Notes under the pieces: generated by a model
What the model saw: only the letters and a program-made list of their open reading frames with translations
What the model was told of the DNA's origin: nothing
Database searches by the model: none
Assembly: GCA_032622095.1 (NCBI GenBank)
Contig: CP136069.1
Location: 50,512,760-50,576,759, forward strand
DNA: 64,000 nucleotides
Source of the DNA: Siphonodentalium dalli
Lineage: Eukaryota > Mollusca > Scaphopoda > Gadilida > Siphonodentaliidae
Reading direction: 5' to 3'
Made by a program: the position numbers and the translations under genes
Shown: positions 54,356 through 63,820 of the stretch, piece after piece
How the letters are laid out: every line of letters starts with the position of its first letter
How positions within the stretch are numbered: the first letter of the stretch is position 1

Positions 54356-54609
54356 CAAGCCTTGAAATAGGGTGTCTGTCATTTGCAGAATGAGGTCCCC
54401 AGAGGGTGAATTTAGTGATGCTAACCCGCATAGCAGGCTAGCATCACCAAATTCACCCTCTGGGGACCTCATTCTGCTTACACCTCAGCAGAATGAGGTT
54501 CCCAGAGGTTGAATTTGGTGATGCTAGCCCGATATGCGGGGTAGCATAACTAAATTCACCCTCTGGGGACCTCATTCTGCAAATGACAGACACCCTATTT
54601 CAAGGCTTG
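54356..54609. mobile_element. hAT-type hairpin MITE with perfect 8-bp duplication
   Basis: CAAGCCTTGAAATAGGG to CCCTATTTCAAGGCTTG, flanked by CTTTGTGT at 54,348-54,355 and 54,610-54,617. Two hairpins sit back to back without the long spacer of 53,660-54,090. Confidence 0.85.
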
Positions 54610-54619
54610 CTTTGTGTGT

Positions 54620-54870
54620 TTATTAACCATATACTGAATGGATTTTCCTATTCAGTTATAAAAGTTTACATTGGAACGGCCTATTATTCATTTGGAGGGG
54701 TATTTAGGTAATAAAAGCAGACGACAGACACAAAAAAAGATAATACAAAAACAAGGATTCATATTCATTGGTGGGAAATCTTCAGATATTAGTTCAATGA
54801 GTATTTAGTATATAAAGGGTTAATAAGGTAACTACTCGTCAATGAGTATTTAGTAAAGAAATGGTTAAAC
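54620..54870. repeat. Dispersed 'aaatggattctccc' repeat, copy 4
   Basis: 'ttaaccatatactgaatggattttcc' and 'ataaaagtttacattggaacgg', ending with 'caatgagtatttag' twice. Confidence 0.6.
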
Positions 54871-54907
54871 AGTGATCAATCCCAGATAAATTCAAACCAA
54901 ACATGGA

Positions 54908-55640
54908 TTAACCCTTTCACAACGGGGTCTGTGCAGCGTTAAACGTCCTGTGCCAGTGGGGAGTCTCGCATATATAACAGAATGCATTGGCTTACAATGT
55001 CAAGGTAAATATTGTTAGGCCAATGCATTCTCTTATATATGTGAGGCTATGACTTTATTATATATAATAGAATGCATTGGCTTACAATGTCAAGGTAAAT
55101 ATTGTTAGGCCAATGCATTCTCTTATATATGTGAGGCTATGACTTTATTATATATAATAGAATGCATTGGCTTACAATGTCAAGGTAAATATTGTTAGGC
55201 CAATGCATTCTCTTATATATGTGAGGCTATGACTTGTATATAATAGAATGCATTGGCTTACAATGTCAAGGTAAATATTGTTAGGCCAATGCATTCTCTT
55301 ATATATGTGAGGCTATGGCTTGTATATAATAGAATGCATTGGCTTACAATGTCAAGGTAAATATTGTTAGGCCAATGCATTCTCTTATATATGTGAGGCT
55401 ATGACTTGTATATAATAGAATGCATTGGCTTACAATGTCAAGGTAAATATTGTTAGGCCAATGCATTCTCTTATATATGTGAGGCTATGACTTGTATATA
55501 ATAGAATGCATTGGCTTACAATGTCAAGGTAAATATTGTTAGGCCAATGCATTCTCTTATATATGTGAGGCTATGACTTATATATAATAGAATGCATTGG
55601 CACAGGGTTTTCGAAAAAAATTCAGGAATCTCCAGTCATG
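54908..55640. mobile_element. Hairpin MITE expanded into a tandem array
   Basis: It starts TTAACCCTTTCACAACGGGG. From 54,968 to 55,600 a module made of 'agaatgcattggcttacaat', 'gtcaaggtaaatattgttag' and 'gccaatgcattctcttatat' repeats seven times (anchor 'cttacaatgt' at 54,991, 55,081, 55,171, 55,257, 55,343, 55,429 and 55,515). The period is 90 bp for the first copies and 86 bp later. It closes with 'gcattggcacagggttttcg' like the element at 12,237. Each module is an inverted repeat, so RNA from it would form a chain of hairpins. Confidence 0.85.
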
Positions 55641-56219
55641 GAACTGCTTGAAGTTGAATATTTGTCTCTGAAACACAAATTCTGATTGGTCGAGAGTTGC
55701 TTACTTTAGTTTTCGATTCACCAGCATTGGACGCTGATCAGTTAACAAATTTTGAATGGAGCAATGCTTCGTGACAACGAGTGTTAAATACGTCACTGCG
55801 CAGCCAGGCATCGAGTTATTGAATCAACCGCTCACAGATAATTTACTGTATAGATACCGTTGACAGGAAGTTATTAGGGTGCTGTTCCGAGTAAACTCAT
55901 GGAACGTACCCAGAAATTTTATCACAGATAAAAGATATCTCACTTCCGATAAAATTTCTTAGTTTCTTAGTCGTAAAAATGGTATGTGGAATTCTCCGAT
56001 CTCACAAAAAGTTAGTCAAATGTCCAAGAATTTAGCATTTTGCACCATAGCAGCCAGAGAGTTAACAACACACTTTGAGGGGTCTGCCCCTGTGTAAAAA
56101 AGACTTAGGAAATGTCAGTGTTATACGAATCACATTCACTTGTGTTACTGTGTATAACTTTCTTCAATTGGATCCCTACATGTCTGAATAGAACTATAAG
56201 ACAATAATAATATAAATGA
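55641..56219 (+). other. Intron 10 spacer
   Basis: 'ctcttgtgagccgagaagtaaatttct'-like segments are absent; I recognise only unique sequence with no exon or element ends. Confidence 0.4.
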
Positions 56220-56457
56220 TTAACCCTTCCATGGAGCTTCCTGCAATTTTGCGAAAACCATGTGCAGATGAATTCTTTTATATATATGCGAGTCTCCCAT
56301 AGGGAGCCTCGCATATATAAGAGAATACATTGGCCTAACAATATTCACCTTGATCTTGTAAGCCAGTGCATTTCCTATGGGAAACTCGGAATATATAAGA
56401 GAATGCACTTGCAATTAATGCTGCACCACCGCAGCTACATTCATGAAAGGGTTAATA
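56220..56457. mobile_element. TTAA-flanked hairpin MITE (CCCTTCCATGGAGCT termini)
   Basis: TTAACCCTTCCATGGAGCT to AGCTACATTCATGAAAGGGTTAA. It contains the shared arm ('gcatatataagagaatacattgg', 'ataagagaatgcactt') and 'gtctcccatagggagc' at the loop. A complete relative of the partial copy at 20,020. Confidence 0.75.
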
Positions 56458-56589
56458 CTTTACATCTATTACACTTTACTGACATGTGTAATTACTAGTA
56501 CCTGGTACAATATATGAATTTATGTATATATAGAGGGACTGTTCTTGGTCGCCGATTGGTGCACAGAAAATAAATAATTTTAAAAATTC

Positions 56590-56790
56590 TTCAGATTTGT
56601 CTGATCCTTTATACCTGAGTTACGGCTCTTTGTTTGTCTATTTTTGTAAGTTTAATGACGATTAGCGCTATAACTTCCATTCATATTGGGTATATGGATC
56701 TTTCACAACAATATCTTGATTGAGTTAAAAAACCAGGTTTGTCAGATTTTATATTTTACCTGAGTTATGACCCTTATCGACGAGAGCCAT
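56590..56790. repeat. Module of the 'gagttatggccctt' tandem family
   Basis: 'gagttacggctctttgtttgtc', 'ttagcgctataactt', 'atatcttgattgagtt' and 'gagttatgacccttatcgac', as in the blocks at 1,225 and 63,340. Confidence 0.65.
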
Positions 56791-56836
56791 CTTTGATGTG
56801 CAATCCTTGTTTGTTATACCCCACTGATATGGTGCT

Positions 56837-56944
56837 GACAGAACATTACCTTGTGACAGAACATTACCTTGTGACAGAACATTACCTTGTGACAGAACAT
56901 TACCTTGTGACAGAACATTACCTTGTGACAGAACATTACCTTGT
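56837..56944. repeat. 18-bp minisatellite, six copies, next to a splice acceptor
   Basis: 'gacagaacattaccttgt' is repeated six times without error. Only 19 bases ('tcttctctccgtctttcag' region) separate it from exon 11, so the branch point probably lies inside the array. Confidence 0.9.
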
Positions 56945-56963
56945 TCTTCTCTCCGTCTTTCAG

Positions 56964-57111
56964 GTTGGATAATATCCCTGTTGGGTCGCAATCGACTACT
57001 GAATGTGCTCAGAGACAAGCTGGCTCTCTGGCCCTGGTTCCCCCACAGAGGAATGCCAATGATGCTGGTCTACATAGAGAACTGCAGGCAATCGATGTTC
57101 AGATATCCATG
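56964..57111 (+). CDS. Exon 11: Gln/Asn-rich tail
   Basis: Acceptor cttctctccgtctttcag, donor ATCCATG before GTAAGA; 148 nt, phase 2 to phase 0. Residues 514-563 include LDNIPVGSQSTTECAQRQAG, SLALVPPQRNANDAGLHREL and AIDVQISM. A second frame is also open throughout (starting WIISLLGRNRLLNVLRDKLA), and the same shift is open in the two last exons. The frame given here is preferred because exon 10 ends in phase 2. Confidence 0.65.
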
Positions 57112-58430
57112 GTAAGATTCTTCCAGATATTATGCCAAATAAAAAAAGAGTGTTTGTTTCTCAGACACTTGTTTTTTTCAAAGTGAATGAGGGAGGCAGA
57201 TATTTATTTTTATTATTTATGGCCAATTTTAACCATGAGGGAGGCCGGTTTTTAGTTTTAATTTATTATTGGCGACAGTTTTTTCGAGGAGGCAGGCAGG
57301 TTTTTTATTTATATGGGCTACCATTGTACCACCATGGCATAGGCAAACACTCAGTCATTAATTACCAGGAGAGTAACATGGAATAAGACTTTTATGAAGT
57401 GAATTATTTTATTGTGTCAAAACATGCAAAAACAAACTCTCACCAGCATATAAACATTAAAAGTATCTCCCTAATAATTCAGTAACCTTCCAAACATATA
57501 AGTTATCACATTCTTTGTCAAACACTTTGGTCTTCGTCTTTCCAACTCAAACTGTTATCTCGGTCGCCTATTTTGGCCTACTTGTGTTTTCTGCCACATT
57601 TTGAGTTTTATTTAGAAAAACAATTGGATTAACCATTTACCCACAATGCACATTATGACAAACGTCATTCCCCCAGCCAACACAATGGTGCCCCAATTTT
57701 GCACGAAAAACATCATTTGATTTCCAATGATGTGTGTTTTTAGTCTTTGTGTAATTTTGAGAAGCGGTGAGGGATGATAGATCTGTATCTCACTTTATCA
57801 AAACATCATTTCTGTAACTTATATATAATTTTTTTTTTAAATGATGACATAATATTATATAATCAGGTTGTATGAGGCAAGTTGATTTTTTTCCAAATCT
57901 CCAATCGCAAAAAAAAAAAAACAACACGAAATGGGGTGAGCTATCAACGGCTTACAAAAAAATTAATTTAACTTCATAGTTAACTTGATGATATTGAGGG
58001 GTTGGCTCAGATATCCGATAAATAATTTCACAAAATGTCATGTTTAATTGATAAAATCCGATGTCATTCCGTGTAAACAAATATACATAATTGTTTCACA
58101 CTGGCAGAACTTGGAGACAAAAGTGATTGATATTAATGGATATATTTAATAAATTATTTACCTTCGGTTTATGTCAAAAGTTCTTGATTATATTACATAG
58201 ATGTATGGCCCATTACTTCTAGTATATTAGCCTGTGAATGCGCAAAAATATTGTGCTTTATAAACCAAACAGATATCAGTATAATTATCAATTACTTCAT
58301 CGATAATAGCACATGAGTTTTGTTTCTATTCTTCAGTCAGCAACTTGCAACTGGAATATGCTAAAAATATGTATAAAACAATAATATACCTGAATAAATA
58401 TATATTATTGCTTTATACATATTTTTATTA
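57112..58430 (+). other. Intron 11, mostly unique sequence
   Basis: 'gagggaggcagat', 'gagggaggccgg' and 'gaggaggcaggcagg' near 57,190-57,300 form a loose repeat. An A12 run lies at about 57,908. No exon is supported; open frames at 57,132-57,386 have no acceptor/donor pair. Confidence 0.45.
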
Positions 58431-58960
58431 GCTCACCTGAGACAAAGTCTCCGGTGGAGCTATAGTCATCACTCCTCATCCGTCGTCCAACTATCCATCC
58501 GTCAACAATTGTTTGAACATCTTCTCCAGATCCATGGGACCGAATGGGTTCATATTTTGTGTGGATGTTCCCTAGGTGACTGACATTCAGATTTGTTCAA
58601 ATGAAGTCACCAGGTCAAATAGTTGCGAAGCTAGGACCATAACTCTTTCCCACCATATTAATTCTTAAAACGACTTCTTCTCAAATTGTATTGGGCCGAA
58701 TGGATTCATATTTGGAATAAAGGGTCCTTGGGTGACCGTGGTTCAGATTTGTTCAAATGAGGTCACTGTGTCAAATGTGGGCGGAACCAGTGACATAACT
58801 AAAAAAAAAATTAAAATTCAGATTGAACTCCTTGCTCAATTTAAAAAGAATTTTTTTTTTTTAAACATATAAAATTTGAAAAACTAACATCATTTTGACA
58901 TCCGCAGAGTTATGAAACTTTAATCTTTAATGAAATCACGGAAACTTTCCAAACCCCCCC
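58431..58960. repeat. 'ttagctcacctgag' dispersed repeat
   Basis: It starts 'ttagctcacctgagacaaagtctccgg' and continues with 'tccgtcgtccaactatccatccg' and two modules of 'ccgaatgggttcatattt', 'cattcagatttgttcaaatga' and 'gtcac.aggtcaaat'. From memory this type of repeat is widespread in bivalves and gastropods. A related module recurs at 61,840-62,040. It ends about 30 bp before exon 12. Confidence 0.65.
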
Positions 58961-58991
58961 CCCCCCAAATGACCCTGCCCCCAACCAACAG

Positions 58992-59071
58992 GCCCTACAC
59001 CCCATATCATATCACGACTTACCTCTCTCACCAGAAGCAGAGATATATTATCTACCAGAGGACTCAGTCAG
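58992..59071 (+). CDS. Exon 12: acidic Tyr-containing tail
   Basis: The acceptor follows a strong C-rich tract (a run of about 14 C, then ccctgcccccaaccaacag); donor AGTCAG before GTATTA; 80 nt, phase 0 to phase 2. Residues 564-589 read ALHPISYHDLPLSPEAEIYY and LPEDSV. All three frames are open in this short exon, so the frame rests on the phases of its neighbours. Confidence 0.6.
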
Positions 59072-59581
59072 GTATTAGCTCCAGTGTGACAGACAGTCAT
59101 TATCATTGATTAGAATGACAGATGTTATGGGACAGGCTTGTGTAAACAACTACACTAGCACTGCTGTTTGTTGCGATTATCAAATTAAAACAAAATTCTG
59201 TTCCCAAGCCTGAATTTAGTGAGTCTGACATTTGCAGAATGAGGTTCCCAGAGGGTGAATTTAGTGATGCTACCCTGTACAGCAGGCTAGTATCACCAAA
59301 CACATCCTCCAGGGACCTCATTCTGCTTAGGCCTCATCTTTTGGGAAGTATCTGGAGTATCAAATTGACATTTTTTAGTTATTTTTTAGTTCTGTTTAGT
59401 TTCTATATCCCCTAATTTGCAGAAGATAAAATGCATAATCGAGGTGCTCAATGGGGGTACATCACCAACTTCAACTGGAGAACTTCAATCTGTTCCTTGG
59501 TTTCCATTGGCAGTTGAGGCCTAATCAGAATGCGGTCCCCAGAGGGTGAAATCGGTGGTGCTAACCTGCCTTGCGGCATAG

Positions 59582-61697
59582 CTCCAGCTAGTACCATCCA
59601 AAATGAGCACCACCAGATTCCATCAACCATGGATTAATGGAGAAATCAAGCGCCTGCCAAGAAAGAAACATCGGGCTTACAATAAAGCCAAAAAAACAGG
59701 GAAAAAACATGACTGGGAACGCTTCAAACAACTGAAAAATCAAAGTCGCAAACAATGCAAGCAACCAAGTCCAAATACATCATGGATCTAGTGACTGAAA
59801 ACGATGGGAGGAGAACATCAAAGAGACTATGGACTTACATCAAGAGTAAACGGAATGATAGTTCTGGAGTGTCACCACTGAAGAGAAGAGGAATTATATA
59901 CAGCGACACCAACACAAAGGCAGAGATACTCAATCAGCAATTTTAATCAGTATTCACCCAAGGAGACACCACAAATATACCCGCTGAGCCCATCCCGGCG
60001 AATAAAGTGGACGAAATAGTTGCCACCGAAAATGGAGTACTTAAATTACTAAATAACATCAACATACATAAGGCCACTGGACCTGACGGTATTCCTGGAC
60101 GACTACTAAAAACAGTCGCTTCCGAAATTACACCAATGCTGACAAAACTCTTTCAATCCTCAATCAACCAAGGGAAAATACCAACTGACTGGAAAGAGGC
60201 ATATATCACCCCATTGTACAAGAAAGGAGATAAAACATCTGCATCAAACTACCGTCCAGTATCTTTAACATCAATCTGCAGCAAACTTCTAGAACATATA
60301 ATTCACCACCATCTAATCAGTTATCTGGAATCAAACGACCAGTTAACAGACTTTCAACATGGCTTCAGAAAGAACAGATCATGTGAAACTCAACTTCTCT
60401 TGACAGTGGATGACCTAGCAAGAGGACTATTTAAAGGTGAACAGATCGACGTGGCACTACTCGACTTCGACAAGGTACCGCATCAGAGGTTATTACAAAA
60501 GTGCGCAGGACATGGCATAAATGACAACATCTTGGAATGGATAAAGGATTTTCTCTCAAACAGAACCCAGAGAGTCATCTTAGAAGGCCATCTCTCCGAA
60601 GCAACATCTGTAACATCAGGAGTACCACAAGGAACAGTTATGGGACCATTACTGTTCCTTATCTACATCAACGACCTTCCCAAATGTGTGACAGCTACAC
60701 CCCGCTTGTTTGCAGATGACTGCTTGCTGTACAGGACAGTAAAATAAAAAAAAGACGCTAAACTGCTCCAGGAAGACCTTGACAACCTTCAACTTTGGGA
60801 AAAGAAGTGGCAAATGGAATTCAATGCGGACAAATGCGAGATCATACGTATAACAAACAAAAGGAAACAAAATGTCTTGGAAACCCAGTACACCATTCAT
60901 GGAAAACCACTACGATGTGTGAACTCTGCAAGGTATCTCGGTGTCAACATCAAGGAGGATGTTAGTTGGAATGACCATGTTTCTAAGATCTGCAAAAAGG
61001 CAAATTCTACAACAGCCTTCATTGGAAGAAACTTAACCAACTGCAGCCCTAACATCAAGGAGCAGTGTTACAATGCCATGGTGCGTCCAATAGTAGAATA
61101 CTCATCGACTGTATGGAACCCACACACAGCGGAGAAACTGGAGAAAGTTCAACTGAGAGCAGCCAGAATGGTCCAGAACAACTACCAATGGAGGAGCAGA
61201 CCAAGAACGATGGTGAAAAACCTTGGATGGAAATCACTTGAAGAAAGACGAAAAGATGCCACCTTGTCTATGTTCTTCAAGTGTATCAAAGGACTGGTCG
61301 TCACAAATCAAGCTACTCCACTCGTGAAGAGCAAAACCAACACCAGATCACGAGGCCATAACCAGCGCTACACTCAGCATCATGTGCGAGTAGATGCATA
61401 TAAATACTCCTTCTTTCCGTCGGCCATACGGATGTGGAACGCCCTATCTGAAGAGGCAGTGGCTTGCACCTCCCTGGAAGACTTTCAGAAGGAGATGCTC
61501 AAAACAGGCTACTGAGGATGACAGAACAGATCTTTAAACTACACTCATGATGATTTTACTTGTAATATACACAATCCTTATTTTAAATTCACCAATATTA
61601 GATTTTAACGACATCCTCATCCGCCTGTGCGCACAAATGCGATAATATTCCTACAGAAGCCTTCTGCAGGGAGTTGCATTTTATTGGAAGAAGAAGG
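59582..61697 (+). mobile_element. 5'-truncated Jockey/CR1-type LINE relic
   Basis: The insertion point is inside the loop of a hairpin element; the shared 'agc' at both junctions would be a very short duplication. The element lacks the endonuclease domain and starts in the linker before reverse transcriptase. It keeps RT and the C-terminal domain and ends with a short 3' UTR and a 'ggaagaagaaggg' tail. No poly-A is present. Confidence 0.8.
59603..61515 (+). pseudogene. LINE reverse transcriptase (Jockey/CR1/L2-like), inactivated
   Basis: Order of remains: a linker (FHQPWINGEIKRLPRKKHRA) in one frame; a frameshift near 59,755; then one frame to 61,515 with stops at 59,944-59,946 and 60,745-60,747. 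RT motifs: [59 protein letters not shown], motif A as [15 protein letters not shown], motif [21 protein letters not shown], and catalytic FADDCLLY at the stop. Motif A appears to lack about four residues compared with the usual LDFxKAFDxVxHxxL. The C-terminal part includes RYLGVNIKEDVSWNDHVSKI and YSFFPSAIRMWNAL. It once copied LINE RNA at the target site; this copy is dead. Confidence 0.9.
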
Positions 61698-61765
61698 GAG
61701 CATCATTAAATTCACCTTTTGGGGACCTCATTCTGCAAATGTCAGACACACTAAATTCAGACTTC

Positions 61766-62823
61766 CAATATTATTTTCTTAACCACCACTTATCCAGGTG
61801 AAATTATACCCTAATTTTTCAAAGAAAAAATGGCGGGTATATTGGATTGAATTTTCTGTATGGAGGGTCCTTGGGTTCAGATTTGTTCAAATAGGGTCAT
61901 TTTTTAGGAAACTTTTGAGGGAAATCAATTCACTTCAACTCTTAAATCTACCCTTTGAAATTACTAGATGAATGGATCTCATAGATTGGGATTCACTTTT
62001 GTTCAAATACGGGCAGAGATAAGAGATTTAACTCTCCCCCATCCTCCCTACCTGTATCTATGCTGTTTGGTGCTGGTATAAAAATATTGATTTCCAGGCT
62101 GCCTGGTGGGGGCAATGTTTTTTTGGCAATGGGGAGGGGGTGGAGTTTTGACTTTGATAAAATTTTTAACTGTTGAAAATTTCATGCATGATACAACATT
62201 AGTTGTAGATTAGATTTTCACACCAATAATAGGTTAGAATTGTTCTCATAGTTTGATTTGATTTTCCAACCAGTATGTTTTAAACCAAAAGTTCATATGT
62301 TCCTACTTCAGGTTAAACTGTTGAACCGAATTAGCCACAAATTTTAACTTTATGGGGGATGGGGATGTCAGGTTGGTAATTTTCAAAAGTTTGAGAGCTT
62401 GAAGTACCGGTACTAGTTGTAAAATTCAACCTAAGAGGGATGTGCTAAAGCATTTTTGTGAACTTAGAACTGTGGTATGGTTGTCTTCTTTAAAAAGGGT
62501 AAGGGGTTTGTGATTTGTCAGTGGTGTGCAATTAGAAATTTCAAGGTGACGAGCCCTGCTCATCTGAGAACCTCCAGCTTTGCCTATGTTTAGATCTACT
62601 TGTCTCAAGTGATTTTGTCAAGTACTGACTGTTGTAGTCTTCAGAGTCCCAGTCTTCTCAGTCTTTACAGTCTGGTGAGCAACCCACAGTCATCGACTGT
62701 CTTGTTGTATGTGTAATATATATATCCAGTTAAATGTTTGAGTTGTTTTTCTGCTATACACCATTATTGTTTGTTCTGGAATTGTAGTAAAAGGCCAGAT
62801 AAACAAAATAGTTCGTTTCTCAG
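61766..62823 (+). other. Intron 12, 3' part
   Basis: 61,840-62,040 resembles the 'cagatttgttcaaat' module of 58,431-58,960. The remainder is unique. 'ttgtagtcttcag' then 30 bases then GTGAGC at 62,641-62,676 is a conceivable in-frame microexon, not included. Confidence 0.45.
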
Positions 62824-62920
62824 GGATCGCCACATCACCAAAAAACGTGCGCCTGAAAGTTATCAGACGCATGGCGCAAATCAGGTCGGATGGACCAGCT
62901 ATTACATTCACCCAACGTGA
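62824..62920 (+). CDS. Exon 13: C terminus and stop
   Basis: Acceptor 'aatagttcgtttctcag'; phase 2 as required by exon 12. Residues 590-621 read RDRHITKKRAPESYQTHGAN and QVGWTSYYIHPT, then TGA at 62,918-62,920. A different frame of the same exon is open from the acceptor to TAA at 63,141-63,143 (107 codons, including KNVRLKVIRRMAQIRSDGPA and YFMSEEPDPEDAGKQMLLTW), ending just before the polyadenylation signal. Which C terminus is real cannot be decided from sequence alone. Confidence 0.5.
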
Positions 62921-63179
62921 GATAATTTGGCGATCTTCTGGTCACAAAAATGTTAAAATTAAACAGTCTGTCAAAATGGCAAATTACTTCATGTCAGAAG
63001 AACCAGATCCTGAAGATGCAGGAAAACAGATGCTTTTAACATGGCAGCATAAAAAAACAAGCGATCTCAAATTATCTGGACTGATGAATTGGAAATTTTC
63101 AAACTCTGAACTGAGGATTTATAAGTGTTTGGACTACAACTAATTGCCAAGGGAAACACCAATGTCTTATTTGTATGAA

Positions 63180-63185
63180 AATAAA
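63180..63185 (+). terminator. Polyadenylation signal AATAAA
   Basis: AATAAA lies 260 bp after the phase-consistent stop and 37 bp after the alternative stop, followed by a T/G-rich stretch ('tgattgttttttattt') about 20 bp downstream, the usual layout of an animal 3' end. Confidence 0.65.
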
Positions 63186-63339
63186 TCATAATTTGACAAA
63201 TGATTGTTTTTTATTTATAACAATCCATGTAAATTCTATTCAAGAGAGGTCATGTGACCAATTATAAATGGGGATTTCCTTGCAAATATCCTCAGCAAAT
63301 GTTAATATAAACATATATTTAAAGTAAGTATCATTTTTA

Positions 63340-63820
63340 CTTGAGTTACGGCACTTAGTTTGTCTATTTTTAGCAATTTTATGACTGTTAGAGCGAAAAC
63401 TTGAACAAACATCAACTGATTGCATTCATATTTAATATGTGAACCTTTCACAAAAATATCTCAATCGAGGTGAATCGAGTTCGAAAACCAGGTTCTGTCT
63501 GATTTATTTTACCTGAGTTATGGCCCTTCGTTTGTCTTTTTTTTAGCAATTGTATGACCGTTTGCATGGTAACTTGATCAAACTTCAACCGATTCCATTC
63601 ATATTGGGTATATGGATCTTTCACAATATCTATTTCAATTTCGAAAACTAGTGATTGTCCCAATTTTTTTATTAGCTTATGGCCCTTAGTTTGTGTATTT
63701 TTAGAAATTTTATGACCGTTAGTGTGAAAACGTTAACAAATGTCAACCGATTCCATTAGGGTATATGGATCACAAAAATATCTTGATTGGGTTCAAAAAC
63801 CAGATTTGTCCGATTTTTAG
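63340..63820. repeat. Tandem block of 'gagttatggcccttcgtttgtc' modules, about 180-bp period
   Basis: Modules beginning 'gagttacggcacttagtttgtc', 'gagttatggcccttcgtttgtc' and 'agcttatggcccttagtttgtg' near 63,343, 63,515 and 63,673 share 'tttttagcaatttatgaccgtt', 'aaccgattccattc' and 'gggtatatggatc'. Downstream of the gene's 3' end. Confidence 0.75.

Larger units (their letters stand above)
59205..61765. mobile_element. hAT-type hairpin element split by a LINE
   Basis: The left part starts CAAGCCTGAATTTAGTG and shows the first hairpin (59,240-59,330), the spacer with 'cttttgggaagtatctggag', and the left arm of the second hairpin up to 'gcggcatagc' (59,581). The right arm resumes at 'agcatcattaaattcacc' (about 61,698) and ends 'actaaattcagactt'. 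The intervening 2.1 kb is the LINE below. An 8-bp duplication is not clear for this copy. Confidence 0.75.
23363..63200 (+). other. Multi-exon gene, predicted 621-residue two-pass membrane protein
   Basis: Thirteen exons can be chained on the plus strand with compatible phases: 23,363-23,569; 24,028-24,274; 29,230-29,358; 31,058-31,186; 35,572-35,700; 43,227-43,355; 43,738-43,928; 48,505-48,563; 52,145-52,292; 54,147-54,319; 56,964-57,111; 58,992-59,071; 62,824-62,920. Coding length is 1,866 nt including the stop. Residues 12-34 and 49-68 are hydrophobic; the rest is a Ser/Thr/Pro/Tyr-rich tail containing five related copies of a 43-residue exon module. I do not recognise the family. An upstream exon cannot be excluded, and no homology search was possible; the phase agreement is the main evidence. 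Confidence 0.65.

Noticed and set aside
56739-56972. Open frame with repeated VTEHYL
   Set aside because: It is a translation of the 18-bp minisatellite in the intron and is out of frame with exon 11.
62657-62674. Microexon candidates in 'agtcccagtcttctcagtct...' before GTGAGC
   Set aside because: Several AGs and one donor-like site exist, but a 30-nt exon made of 'cagtctt' repeats is not convincing without transcripts.
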